A DNA stretch of 37,473 bases from Spirochaetia bacterium. Its GTDB lineage: Bacteria; Spirochaetota; Spirochaetia; B11-G9. The notes beneath the pieces are model-generated. The model ran no database searches and was not told where the DNA came from. It was given only the letters and a program-made list of their open reading frames with translations. This document shows positions 23,519 through 32,578 of the stretch, piece by piece (within the stretch, counting starts at the first letter, position 1; each line of letters starts with the position of its first letter). The position numbers were made by a program, and so were the translations under genes. Where the stretch lies: assembly GCA_027859095.1 (NCBI GenBank), contig JAQIBN010000066.1, forward strand, positions 1-37,473, given 5' to 3'.

Positions 23519-26113
23519 TCAAATACTAAATTTTATGATATTCCGGGTACCATCACAATTTTCAATGGAGAAACTCCCGTTCAGCTGCTGAACAAGCATA
23601 TCTATAAGCATTAGCCCAAAGCCCTTATGTGATTCAATATCAAATCCAACTGGCAGCCCAATACCATTATCCTGTATAATTAAGACAATATTCTTTTCTT
23701 CTTTTTTAAGATCAACCTGAATTAAACCGGAACTTCTGCCTTCAAAGGCATATTTCATAATATTTGTAAGAAGTTCATTGACAATAATTCCTATTGGTAT
23801 CAACGAATTTGGTTCCAATTGAAAATCGCATATCTGTTTCTCAAGTGTTAAATGAAGAATACTTAGTAATGGGCTTGTAATACCATCAATCAGATTATCC
23901 AGATAATACTTTACTGAGGTCATTTGATAATCATCTGTTAATAACAGTTTTTCATAAAGAAGAGCCATAATATCTATACGTCCAATAGCATCTTTTAAGG
24001 CAGATAAGGCTTCTGGATTAGAAAGGGAGTTAGCCTGTAAATTTAGAAGGCTTGAAATAGTCATAAAATTATTCTTGATTCTATGATGGGTTTCTTTAAG
24101 AATAAATTTTTTCTCTTCCAGTTGGATATTAACTTTTTCTTCTGCTTTTTTTCGCTGCTCTATTTCCTTGATTAAATTTTCCTGCAAATCTCTTAACTGA
24201 GCTTCCCTTTCTTTAAGATTTGTTATATCAGATATTGAAATACGTATTTTCTTAATATCTTCACTATTATTATAAAAAGAAAGACAATCCAGTATTACCC
24301 ATAAATCTTTACCCTTTATATTAAGCATTCTTAATTCACAGGATTTTTGCTCTTCTTTATTTTCGAGACTTTTCATATGCAAGTAGAAAATATCTTTGTC
24401 TTCTTTTACAATATATTTCGTAAATTGATGTTTAATTAATTTATCTCTTTCCACACCCAGCATCTCTGAGGTTCTAAGATTTGCCTCAAGTATTATGCCT
24501 TTATCAGTGATGGTCAGGTAACCAACAGGGGCAAAATTATAAAGGTTAAAATATTTCTGTGCTGGCAAGAAGGTTATTTATATCATTATTGGCCTGGGAT
24601 AATTCGTCAACTTTATTCTTTAATTCAGAATTTACAGTAAGTAATTCTTCATTGGTACTTTGAAGTTCTTCGTTTGCTGACTTCAGCTCCTCATTGGAAG
24701 TTTCAAGTTCTTCGATTGTTGTCTGATTATAATATCCACTGTAAAATAGCTGCCATCATATTTAATTTGAAGATTCTCACAAAATATTTGAGTTTTCTGT
24801 TTAAATGCATTGTGGATCGCGGTACTAATTTTAAAACGGATATCTTTTTTAGTCATTTTTAATATATTGAAGCTCGGTTCTCCAATGGGAGGTGATAGAT
24901 ATTTATCAGTATTACCATTGAAATATAAAATATCAAGATTGTCATTAATTATAACAAAGGTCGGGCTGTACTCTTCCATAACAATGTTTTGAGCAATTTC
25001 TTTAATATTCCCTTTTATTCTAATTACAGCATATTCATTTTGCTTATATGGAATTACAGGATTATGAAAGGGGATATCAGGATAATTCGATCTTCGATCA
25101 TTAACCGTCCCCAAACTTCTGAATATTTTCCGCTTGGCATCCATAGGTTCAAAAAAATTAGTAAATTCTCCAATACTCTCTGAAGATCCCAGGAATAAAA
25201 TTCCATCCTGATTAAGGGTATAATGGAAAAGAGGCAATATCTGTTTCTGTAATACCTGATCCATGTAGATTAGAAGATTACGGCAGGTAAGTAGATGCAA
25301 TTTAGAAAAGGGGGGATCCTTAATAAGGTTCTGTGTTGCGAATACCACCATCTCACTAACCTGCTTTTTTATCTGATACATGTTCTTGTTTTTGTTAAAA
25401 AAACGCTAAAGTCGTTCCGGGGACACATCTGCAACGATGGAATCCGGGTAAATTCCCAATCGCGCAATTTCGATGGCATCATTATCAATGTCTGTAGCAA
25501 AAATTTGTACATTATTATATCTATTGTTTTGATTAAGAACTTCGACAAAAATCATGGCAAGGGAATAGGCCTCTTCTCCCGTGGCACAGCCTGTAACCCA
25601 GCAGCGAATTGGCGTATCACCACTCACTTTTGCAATTAGATCAGGGATAATGCTTTCTTTAAGAATATCGAAGGCTTCAGGATCCCTAAAAAAATTGGTT
25701 ACAGTAATAAGAAGGTCTTTAAACAAGCTTCAACCTCTGAGGGTGTTTGCGAAATGTAATGGACATAGTCTTCAATACTTTCAATTTGATGAACAGCCAG
25801 GCGTCGTTCAATTCTTCGTCTTATGGTATCCTGTTTATAGTTGGAGAAATCGTGCCCAGTCTGGGAACGGATAAGAATAAATATTTTTTGAAGGTAGTTT
25901 TGATATTTCTGCCTGGTTCCTCCAATTTTTTCGGGTGAATCAATGTAAGGATGCTGGACATATTTAATAAGCTCCACCGGCAGCTTTAATTGCCTTTGAA
26001 CCAAGGGTTCCATCACTTCCTGTACCGGAAAGAATAATACATATTGCATTCTCAGCCTGATCGTCAGCCAGGGATCTAAAAAAATAATCTTTGTATATTA
26101 AGGGAATACTGTG
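23519..26113 (-). pseudogene. Decayed CheB-CheR-PAS-histidine kinase fusion gene
   Basis: Read 5' to 3' on the minus strand, the pieces are in the order of CheB/CheR-PAS-kinase fusions. A short CheB fragment ([20 protein letters not shown], with the catalytic-loop SGTGSDG) jumps frame near 25990 into [13 protein letters not shown], implying a deletion. The CheR N-domain is followed by a one-base frameshift at about 25727. The CheR methyltransferase core (TGCATGEEAYSLAMI) runs to an in-frame TAG at 25406-25408 after SPERL. The rest of CheR (DPPFSKLHLLTCRNLLIYMD) and a PAS domain break at 24683. A coiled coil follows in another frame (EELETSNEELKSANEELQST). The final PAS domain plus HisKA_2-type kinase (23519-24568) has H161 in KETHHRIKNNF and N/G boxes. 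The kinase part is an intact frame but starts at a TTG without a ribosome-binding site. Confidence 0.85.
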
Positions 26114-26202
26114 AATATTCTGCAACTATCACTTTTAACCAACAATTCCGCTTATATTAGGTATACTCAATAGTTATGCACACGCAAATTTGGAGGATGT
26201 AC

Positions 26203-26601
26203 ATGGAAATAAAAACCAATCAAATTTTGAAGGAGGAGGTGAGGGACAAAGCAGAGATAACCCGTGAATTAGCGGAAGATAAACGGGAAAATAACGAAGA
26301 TATACGGAAAACTGCTGAAGGATTGCGTAGTAAAGATGAAATCCTGCGCCTGGTTAAAGAGATTGCAAGAGAAGAATCGGAAGAATTAAGAGCTGTTGCC
26401 GAGGAAGCACGTCTAGTAACAGAAGAGCTGCGTCAATCAGCTTCGGAGGCCCAGAAGCTATGGGAAAAAGCATGGGAAGCGCTTAGGGAAACTATTGAAA
26501 TAAAAAAAGAAACCAAAACTATGATAGAATCCGCACAAAAAATGATGAAAGAAACAATTACTATTAGAAATAATTTAACAAAAATTCCTGGTACTAATTA
26601 A
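26203..26601 (+). CDS. Highly charged coiled-coil protein of unknown function
   Basis: 132 residues from the ATG at 26203, which has GGAGG 6 bases upstream; two earlier in-frame ATGs (26176, 26197) are worse placed. The whole protein is a predicted long helix with heptad-like repeats of Glu, Arg and Ala (for example REESEELRAVAEEARLVTEE, then WEKAWEALRETIEIKKETKTM). No signal peptide or membrane span. It is divergent from the CheB-CheR-kinase relic, and small coiled-coil genes can accompany such loci, so it may be the surviving partner; that link is a guess. Confidence 0.55.
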   Translation: MEIKTNQILKEEVRDKAEITRELAEDKRENNEDIRKTAEGLRSKDEILRLVKEIAREESEELRAVAEEARLVTEELRQSASEAQKLWEKAWEALRETIEIKKETKTMIESAQKMMKETITIRNNLTKIPGTN

Positions 26602-26615
26602 ACTCGTTAGAACTT

Positions 26616-26643
26616 GATTCAGTGGAAGATTTAAGTTCAGGTT
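26616..26643. repeat. 28-bp fragment of dinJ, second copy
   Basis: Matches 27 of 28 bases of 21547-21574 in the dinJ gene at the segment encoding the EPELKSSAES part, in the same orientation. Nothing else of a dinJ gene surrounds it, so it is a relic of a lost second antitoxin module or the scar of a duplication or deletion between the copies. Confidence 0.75.
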
Positions 26644-26693
26644 GAGCCACATATGCAAATAAATTGTGCTATAAGTTATCCAAATATAACTGT

Positions 26694-26722
26694 TTGCTGT
26701 CCTTTTCATTTTATGCTATCAT
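26694..26722 (+). promoter_or_regulatory. sbcB promoter, probably leaderless
   Basis: TTGCTG (26694-26699), 17-base spacer, TATCAT (26717-26722), then five bases before the ATG at 26728. No Shine-Dalgarno is present. Confidence 0.45.
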
Positions 26723-26727
26723 CCCCC

Positions 26728-28185
26728 ATGGCTCAAACTCTTTACTGGTACGATCTGGAAACTTTTGGACTTAACTCACAACTGGACAGGGTAGCTCAGT
26801 TTGCAGGGATAAGAACAAATGATAATTTTGAAATTATCGGAGAACCTCTTGTAATTTATAATAAAATTACGCCCGATTATGTACCGGATCCAAAGGCATG
26901 TCTGGTAACAGGTATTACTCCTCAAAAAACTTTGGAAGAGGGTTTACCTGAAAGAGAATTTATTTCTAAAATAGATGAAGAGTTTACTGTTCCCGGGACT
27001 TGTGTTGTTGGATATAACAACCTTAATTTTGATGATGAATTTATTAGGAATATGTATTATAGGAATTTCTATGATCCCTACAGCCGAGAATGGATGAATG
27101 GAAATACCAGATGGGATATTATTGACCTTGTAAGAGCAGCTCATGACTTGCGACCTGATGGTATAAACTGGCTTAGAAATAAAGAAAACAAGCCGGTATT
27201 TAGACTTGATAAATTAACTCTTGCTAACAAGATTGAGCATGCAGATGCTCATGATGCCCTGGCAGATGTTTATGCTACTATTGAAATGGCAAAACTTATC
27301 TATGAAAAACAGGCGAAGCTGCTTAGATACATTTTTTCTCATAAAACAAAAGACAGCCTGAGACAACTAATAAATCTGCAAACCAGAGAACCACTTGTTT
27401 ATACTTCTTCTGTTTTTACTTCTGTTAAGGGATGTACATCAATAGTCGCACCAATAGCCGGAGACCCTGGCAATAGTAATGTACTATATTTTTTTGATCT
27501 ACGATATGATCCTGAAGAACTGTTAACCTTATCCGAATCAGAAATACGAAGACGAATGTTCACACCTAAAAAAGAACTCCCAAAGAATGAAAATCTTCAT
27601 ATTGTAAAAATCCAGATAAACAAATGCCCTGTTCTAAGCCCTGTAAGTACTATAGATGACAAAACTGCAGAACGTTTGGGATTGAATTTAAATATGTGCA
27701 GAGAGCACAGTACTAAGCTTAATTCTGATCCACTTCTAACCCAGCGTTTTATTAAAATTTTTAGTACTAATAAGTATGGCACGTTAGATAATGATCCGGA
27801 TCTTCAAATTTATTCCGGAGGATTTTTTAAAGATAAAGACAAAGCAAGTTTTGAAATTATAAAATCGACCCCGGCAGATAAGCTCCTTAACCTGAACCTC
27901 ATTTTTCAAGATACCAGGATTCAGGAACTGTTCTGGCGTTACAAGTGCAGAAACTATCCAGAGCATGTAGATAAAGAAACAATTAATAAATGGAAAAGCT
28001 TTTGTGCAGGAAGACTACTCCTCCCTCCAGGAAAACAAATAAACGACTACCATTTCTTTCGTAGGAAAATAGAAGAAAATCTAAAAGATAATGAAATTGA
28101 CAGTAGTCAGAAAGTAATTTTAAAAGCTTTAGATGAATATGGAGAAATAATACGTAAAGAAGTACTGGAATATACAGGAGTATAA
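26728..28185 (+). CDS. sbcB: Exodeoxyribonuclease I
   Basis: 485 residues from the ATG at 26728, chosen because the DEDDh exonuclease domain starts at once (TLYWYDLETFG); an in-frame ATG at 26653 adds 25 residues with no homology. Exonuclease motifs: DLETFG (D and E), GYNNLNFDDEFIRN (second D), and HADAHDALADVYATIEMAK (H and D). The SH3-like and helical C-terminal domains of ExoI follow (FWRYKCRNYPE...). It degrades single-stranded DNA 3' to 5' and works in mismatch repair and recombination. ExoI is best known from gammaproteobacteria. It ends at a strong bidirectional terminator. Confidence 0.93.
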   Translation: MAQTLYWYDLETFGLNSQLDRVAQFAGIRTNDNFEIIGEPLVIYNKITPDYVPDPKACLVTGITPQKTLEEGLPEREFISKIDEEFTVPGTCVVGYNNLNFDDEFIRNMYYRNFYDPYSREWMNGNTRWDIIDLVRAAHDLRPDGINWLRNKENKPVFRLDKLTLANKIEHADAHDALADVYATIEMAKLIYEKQAKLLRYIFSHKTKDSLRQLINLQTREPLVYTSSVFTSVKGCTSIVAPIAGDPGNSNVLYFFDLRYDPEELLTLSESEIRRRMFTPKKELPKNENLHIVKIQINKCPVLSPVSTIDDKTAERLGLNLNMCREHSTKLNSDPLLTQRFIKIFSTNKYGTLDNDPDLQIYSGGFFKDKDKASFEIIKSTPADKLLNLNLIFQDTRIQELFWRYKCRNYPEHVDKETINKWKSFCAGRLLLPPGKQINDYHFFRRKIEENLKDNEIDSSQKVILKALDEYGEIIRKEVLEYTGV

Positions 28186-28189
28186 ATTT

Positions 28190-28229
28190 AATTATCCAGT
28201 AGACACAACAATTGCCCTACTGGATAATT
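28190..28229. terminator. Bidirectional terminator between sbcB and the cytochrome gene
   Basis: Perfect 13-bp stem AATTATCCAGTAG / CTACTGGATAATT with a 14-base loop, 4 bases after the sbcB stop and 11 bases from the convergent cytochrome stop. TTT follows on the plus strand and AAATTTA precedes it (T's on the other strand). Confidence 0.85.
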
Positions 28230-28240
28230 TTGAACAAACT

Positions 28241-28966
28241 CTAAACCTTTTTAATCCATATATCATAAAGTGGCAGTAGAACAAGAAGGCCAAAGGAAAG
28301 TCCAAGGGACATTCCTCCCACAAGAACAAAAATCCCTAAAAGTGGAGCGAATTTCGCAAGGAACCAGGATGCTATATCCAGGAATACTGCAGATAAGGCA
28401 AAGATTGAAATGACGTTCTTTAAAACTGCTGGATAAGATGTAAAGGAAAGAATCAGTATAAGTAGAAATACCAAAGGAGCAATTGCCAGAAGATGAGTAT
28501 GAGCGGTACCAACTAATCTACTCCATGATTTTCCAGTATCCTTACCTAAAAATTCTTCAACATCAGAATAATCCACAGTTACTACACCAGCTACAGCAGC
28601 TTCTTCTGAATGACATGTACTGCAAGATACATCAAAAATCGGTTTTACTTCTGAATCCCATACTTTTTCAGTGGCTCCATCCTGTACCCAGTCCTTAACT
28701 ACCTGATAATCACCATCACTATTAAAATACTGCTTCATTGAACCATCAACGGCTTTTTCAAGAGCAGTTTTACTGGTTGACCCATAAAAAGACATACTTA
28801 CATCCTCTAATGACAGGCCTGGCTTTCCATCCACCGGACTATAAGTCATAAAAATATTGGCAAACCCCAATAGGTAACCAATTCCGATAAGTATAAGAAA
28901 AAAAGTCACAATAATTTTGGTAGCAATCGGTAATGTACCAAGGTGAAGGTTATTTTTCCAAAACAT
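28241..28966 (-). CDS. Membrane-bound c-type cytochrome
   Basis: 241 residues, ATG at 28966 with AGGAGG. A first membrane helix (about 18-40) is followed by an extracytoplasmic domain with a single haem c motif CSTCH (115-119), then three more helices (about 160-235). Two histidines (TAHTHLLAIAP) sit at the start of the second helix and could ligate haem b or a quinone-facing group. The overall pattern (MTYSPVDGKPGLS near the first helix, DGSMKQYF, W...PIFDVSCSTCH, HTHLL, SWFLAKFAPL) matches a family of short denitrifier/deltaproteobacterial membrane cytochromes without a clear function. It should pass electrons between the membrane pool and a periplasmic partner. No partner gene is nearby. 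Confidence 0.78.
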   Translation of the reverse strand: MFWKNNLHLGTLPIATKIIVTFFLILIGIGYLLGFANIFMTYSPVDGKPGLSLEDVSMSFYGSTSKTALEKAVDGSMKQYFNSDGDYQVVKDWVQDGATEKVWDSEVKPIFDVSCSTCHSEEAAVAGVVTVDYSDVEEFLGKDTGKSWSRLVGTAHTHLLAIAPLVFLLILILSFTSYPAVLKNVISIFALSAVFLDIASWFLAKFAPLLGIFVLVGGMSLGLSFGLLVLLPLYDIWIKKV

Positions 28967-29134
28967 AAATCCTCCTAATAAATCACATCCATTATTATCA
29001 TCTTACTAAGGTATTATGTCAAGATTACTATTATATTAATTTAACATTTACAATATTTAAAATGATCTGGTCTATTATTAAACTTAATATTTCAATCTCA
29101 TTATTTTTAGGTTCATTTAAATACCATTTTATTG

Positions 29135-29163
29135 TTGTATTAAGCAGGATATCAGTCTAAAAT
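29135..29163 (+). promoter_or_regulatory. panB promoter
   Basis: TTGTAT (29135-29140), 17-base spacer, TAAAAT (29158-29163). A transcript starting near 29170 would carry a 5' leader of about 70 bases that contains the hairpin at 29192-29220. Confidence 0.5.
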
Positions 29164-29191
29164 GATACACTGAAAATATAATTAGAAAAAG

Positions 29192-29220
29192 GGCCTGTCG
29201 GGACTTCGTCCCGACAGGCC
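29192..29220. repeat. 12-bp hairpin in the panB leader
   Basis: Perfect stem GGCCTGTCGGGA / TCCCGACAGGCC with loop CTTCG, the same loop as the hairpin at 19216-19246. It ends 11 bases before the AAGGAG ribosome-binding site of panB. A T-run follows only on the minus strand (CTTTTTCT), so it is not a plus-strand terminator; it could block antisense transcription or stabilise the panB mRNA. Confidence 0.7.
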
Positions 29221-29242
29221 GATACAACCAAAGGAGCAATTA

Positions 29243-30109
29243 ATGAGCAGTCATCCGGAAGCAACAAAAAAATTACTGGTAGCTGATCTTCATAAAATGA
29301 AGGCAGAAGGTAAAAAAATATCTATGATTACAGCTTATTCATACCCCCAGAGTTTGATTGTAGATGAGGCAGGTATAGATATTATCCTTGTAGGTGATTC
29401 TTTAGGGATGGTAGAGTTAGGTTACAGAGATACTGTGCCGGTAACTATGGATGAAATGCTGAATCATATAAAACCTGTAGTAAAAGCTGTTAACAGAGCG
29501 CACATTGTTGGGGATATGCCTTTTATGTCCTATAATATATCTGAAGAACAGGCTGTTACAAATGCTGGAATTTTATATAAAGATGGAGGTTGTGATTCTA
29601 TAAAATTTGAAGGCGGAAAGGAATTTGTACCTATAGCAGAAGCTATTCATAAAGCAGGTATACCTGTCTTTGGGCATATTGGATTAACACCTCAAACAGC
29701 AGCTATGATGGGTGGATTTAAAGTACAGGGGAAATCAATTGATGCAGCAAAATCTGTTCTTGATGATGCTCTCGCTCTGGAAGCAGCTGGAGCTTTTGCT
29801 CTTATTCTCGAAGCAATTCCTCAACAGCTGGCAAAAATAATTACAGAAAAAGTAAAAATACCTACAATCGGTATCGGTGGAGGTGTACACTGTGATGGAC
29901 AGGTACTTGTTTTACATGATCTTCTTGGATTATTTAAAAGATTTACACCAAAATTCGTAAAAGTGTATACAGATGCCTACACTTCTCAGGTAGATGCAGT
30001 AAAAGAATTTATTGCTGATGTTCAGGGTGAATCTTTTCCTGCCGCAGAGCATTCTTTTAATATGAAAAAAGAGTTGGTAGAAGATTTAAAAAGAGCATTA
30101 GAGAGATAA
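29243..30109 (+). CDS. panB: 3-methyl-2-oxobutanoate hydroxymethyltransferase
   Basis: 288 residues, AAGGAG upstream of the ATG. Typical PanB blocks: MITAYSYPQSLIVDEAGIDIILVGDSLGMV, VVGDMPFMSY-type AHIVGDMPFMSY, and GHIGLTPQTAAMMGGFKVQGK with IGIGGGVHCDGQVLVLHDLLG. It adds the hydroxymethyl group of methylene-THF to alpha-ketoisovalerate, the first step to pantothenate and coenzyme A. The other pan genes are not in the window. Confidence 0.97.
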   Translation: MSSHPEATKKLLVADLHKMKAEGKKISMITAYSYPQSLIVDEAGIDIILVGDSLGMVELGYRDTVPVTMDEMLNHIKPVVKAVNRAHIVGDMPFMSYNISEEQAVTNAGILYKDGGCDSIKFEGGKEFVPIAEAIHKAGIPVFGHIGLTPQTAAMMGGFKVQGKSIDAAKSVLDDALALEAAGAFALILEAIPQQLAKIITEKVKIPTIGIGGGVHCDGQVLVLHDLLGLFKRFTPKFVKVYTDAYTSQVDAVKEFIADVQGESFPAAEHSFNMKKELVEDLKRALER

Positions 30110-30151
30110 TATTCATTGTAGGTACCGGTATGAATATAGGCTGAGAATCAA

Positions 30152-31939
30152 ATGAATTGGATTGTACGCAGTATAAGGACAAAATTAACTCTTTCAATTA
30201 TTGCTGCAGTTGTTCTTCTTCTTACCGTTTTGCTGGTGATGAGCTACACATCCCTAAAAAAATACTCACTTAATAATGCCCTTGAACTTTCGGAAACTAT
30301 TCTTAATGATACAGAGAGTAAAATAAACAGATTTTTTCTGGAAATTGATTATCTGGCAGATTCGCTGAAAAGAAACAGTTCTGTTTATAATGTTAAGCTG
30401 GATAATATGAAAGAACTTTTTATATCCACAGTTTATGCAAGAAATGAATATCTAAGAGCAATCTACCTGGGCACTAGTGAAGGGGAAATGTATGAATGGG
30501 GAGTTGGAGAGGGTTTTTTAGATAATACGCCAACTTTTCCAGATGGCTATGATCCACGAATCAGACCCTGGTACAAAGCAGCATTAGAAGCTGAGTCATT
30601 TACAGTTTCAGAACCATATATTTATGCAAGTATTAATGCTTTGGGAATAACCTGTGTTACACCAGTATATGACAGTACAAATAATTTCGTCGGGGTACTT
30701 GGTCTGGATATAATGCTTCAGGGATTGGCTAATATGATAAAAGATCTGCAGGTACAAAAACAGGGAAAGGTAATACTTCTTAATCAACAATTTGAAATTC
30801 TTGCAGATCAGTTTAATGAATATACAGAAAATATTACACAACTTAGAATATTTGAGAATGCAAAATTAATCAGTAGTACTGAGGGTTATTTTATTACTGA
30901 ACTTGAAAATCGAAAGATGCTTACTTCCTATAAAACTATTGAATCTACAGGTGGGATTCTACTTGTATCAATCCCATATGCTGTAATTATGGAATTCTCA
31001 AATCAAACTCTTGCAATAATACTTCTGTCAGAAATATTTTTAATGTTTATATTATTAGCCAGTCTCACAGTTCTTCTTCATAAAATAATTTCTGACCCCC
31101 TTGGTAAAATGCTGGCTGTAATGAAAGAAATTGAATATGGGAATATTGATGCCCGAATTATAATAAAGGGTGATGATGAATTTGCTGCCCTGGGGAGATT
31201 ATTTAATCAACTGGAAGATATAAGAAGAGAATATACCGTGAGTATGGAAAAGGAAATTTTGGTTAGAACTGAAAAAATAACCTCCCTTCAACAGGAAAAT
31301 ACAAGATTAAGAATAATTGAAGAAAAAGAAAGAATATTCGCGAACCTCCATGATTCCCTTGGAGCAAGACTTACAAATATTTTTATTAGTAACAATGTTG
31401 CTAAAAAAGCCTCAGAAAATAATAACAATGAAATGTTAAAAGATATGCTTTTTCGGATAGAAAAAAATGTCAGCCAGGGAATAAAGGATCTAAAGGAAAT
31501 TATTTTTGGACCAGAACTTGGGGACAGGATAATTATTGATTTTGTTAAACTTATTGGTTTTAATATAAAAGAAAGATTAAAACTGAAAAGCATTGATCTT
31601 AAATACAGTACACATAATAATGAGGAAATCAATCATTTATCTAAAACTCTTCGATATGAGATAAATAATTTACTACAAGAAATAATAAGCAATGTTCTAA
31701 AACACTCAGAAGCAGATACAGCATCTCTCGACATAAAAATTATCGATAATAATATTCTAATTATTATAAGCGATAATGGAATAGGTTTTGATTACCATAC
31801 AAATGAAGAAACTGGTTTTGGTATAACAAGTATAATAAACAGAATAGATAGGTTAAATGGAAAGGTAGAATTGAAATCAAAACATAACAAAGGGACATCT
31901 TTTAAGATTTCAATCCCTGCAGAGGGGAATGCCCGATAA
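30152..31939 (+). CDS. Sensor histidine kinase with amino-acid-type dCache domain
   Basis: 595 residues. A membrane helix at 12-32 is followed by an extracytoplasmic double-Cache domain (about 40-280). It contains GYDPRIRPWYKAA with Y133, R138, W140 and Y141 at the spacing of the dCache_1AA amino-acid-binding signature, and an Asp (D186 in GVLGLDIM) where the signature has its last residue. A second helix (about 285-310), a HAMP segment, a HisKA_3-type dimerisation helix with the phospho-acceptor H400 in ANLHDSLGARLTNI, and an HATPase (ISDNGIGFD, TGFGITSI) follow. The stop overlaps the response regulator ATG by one base. It probably senses an extracellular amino acid. Confidence 0.92.
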   Translation: MNWIVRSIRTKLTLSIIAAVVLLLTVLLVMSYTSLKKYSLNNALELSETILNDTESKINRFFLEIDYLADSLKRNSSVYNVKLDNMKELFISTVYARNEYLRAIYLGTSEGEMYEWGVGEGFLDNTPTFPDGYDPRIRPWYKAALEAESFTVSEPYIYASINALGITCVTPVYDSTNNFVGVLGLDIMLQGLANMIKDLQVQKQGKVILLNQQFEILADQFNEYTENITQLRIFENAKLISSTEGYFITELENRKMLTSYKTIESTGGILLVSIPYAVIMEFSNQTLAIILLSEIFLMFILLASLTVLLHKIISDPLGKMLAVMKEIEYGNIDARIIIKGDDEFAALGRLFNQLEDIRREYTVSMEKEILVRTEKITSLQQENTRLRIIEEKERIFANLHDSLGARLTNIFISNNVAKKASENNNNEMLKDMLFRIEKNVSQGIKDLKEIIFGPELGDRIIIDFVKLIGFNIKERLKLKSIDLKYSTHNNEEINHLSKTLRYEINNLLQEIISNVLKHSEADTASLDIKIIDNNILIIISDNGIGFDYHTNEETGFGITSIINRIDRLNGKVELKSKHNKGTSFKISIPAEGNAR

Positions 31940-32577
31940 TGATACGAATAGTGATAATTGAAGATGTGGAGGAGGTACGTCAGGGATTGAAATATTTACT
32001 GAGTCTGGATTCAGAATTAAAAATTATTAAAGCCTATGAAAGTGCCGAATCATTTATAAAATCATTTCCCCTATTAACAGCACCAAACATTATACTTATG
32101 GATATTGGGCTACCTGGAATAAACGGAATTGAGGCTACAAAAATAATCAAAAAGGAATATCCCAATATAGATATTCTTATGTTAACTATTTTCGAAGAGG
32201 AAGATAAAATTTTAAGTGCAATCAAGGCAGGAGCAACTGGATATGTTTTAAAAAATACAGATCCTGGTGAGTTGGCATCCCAGATAAAAAGCATCTTCTC
32301 AGGGGGGTCTCCCATTAGCCCAAATATCGCACGTAAAATACTGACTGAATTCAGAAAAGAAAGACAAAATAATGATAAAAAAAACTATAACCTTACACCA
32401 AGAGAAAAAGAAATTTTCAAAAGCATAGCAGATGGTTTAACCTATAGGGAGATAAGCACATTACATAACATTGCAAGTTCCACTGTAAAAAAGCATATTC
32501 TTCACATATACCAAAAACTTGAAGTAAACTCTAAAGTAGAATTTATTAAAAAAGTAATTGTAGAAGACCTGATTTAA
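31939..32577 (+). CDS. NarL/FixJ-family response regulator
   Basis: 212 residues: receiver domain with the phosphorylation site D55 (IILMDIGLPGINGIE), the Thr/Lys switch residues in MLTIF and VLKNTDP, and a LuxR-type helix-turn-helix at about 148-205 (LTPREKEIFKSIADGLTYREISTLHNIASSTVKKHILHIYQKLEV). It is the cognate partner of the overlapping kinase gene. Target genes are probably the symporter and amino-acid enzymes just downstream, by position only. Confidence 0.93.
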   Translation: MIRIVIIEDVEEVRQGLKYLLSLDSELKIIKAYESAESFIKSFPLLTAPNIILMDIGLPGINGIEATKIIKKEYPNIDILMLTIFEEEDKILSAIKAGATGYVLKNTDPGELASQIKSIFSGGSPISPNIARKILTEFRKERQNNDKKNYNLTPREKEIFKSIADGLTYREISTLHNIASSTVKKHILHIYQKLEVNSKVEFIKKVIVEDLI

Positions 32578-32578
32578 A

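Noticed and set aside
23519-24568. An independent PAS-histidine kinase gene
   Set aside because: The intact frame starts at a TTG with no ribosome-binding site, right at a deletion joint of the larger fusion relic, so it is listed as part of the pseudogene.
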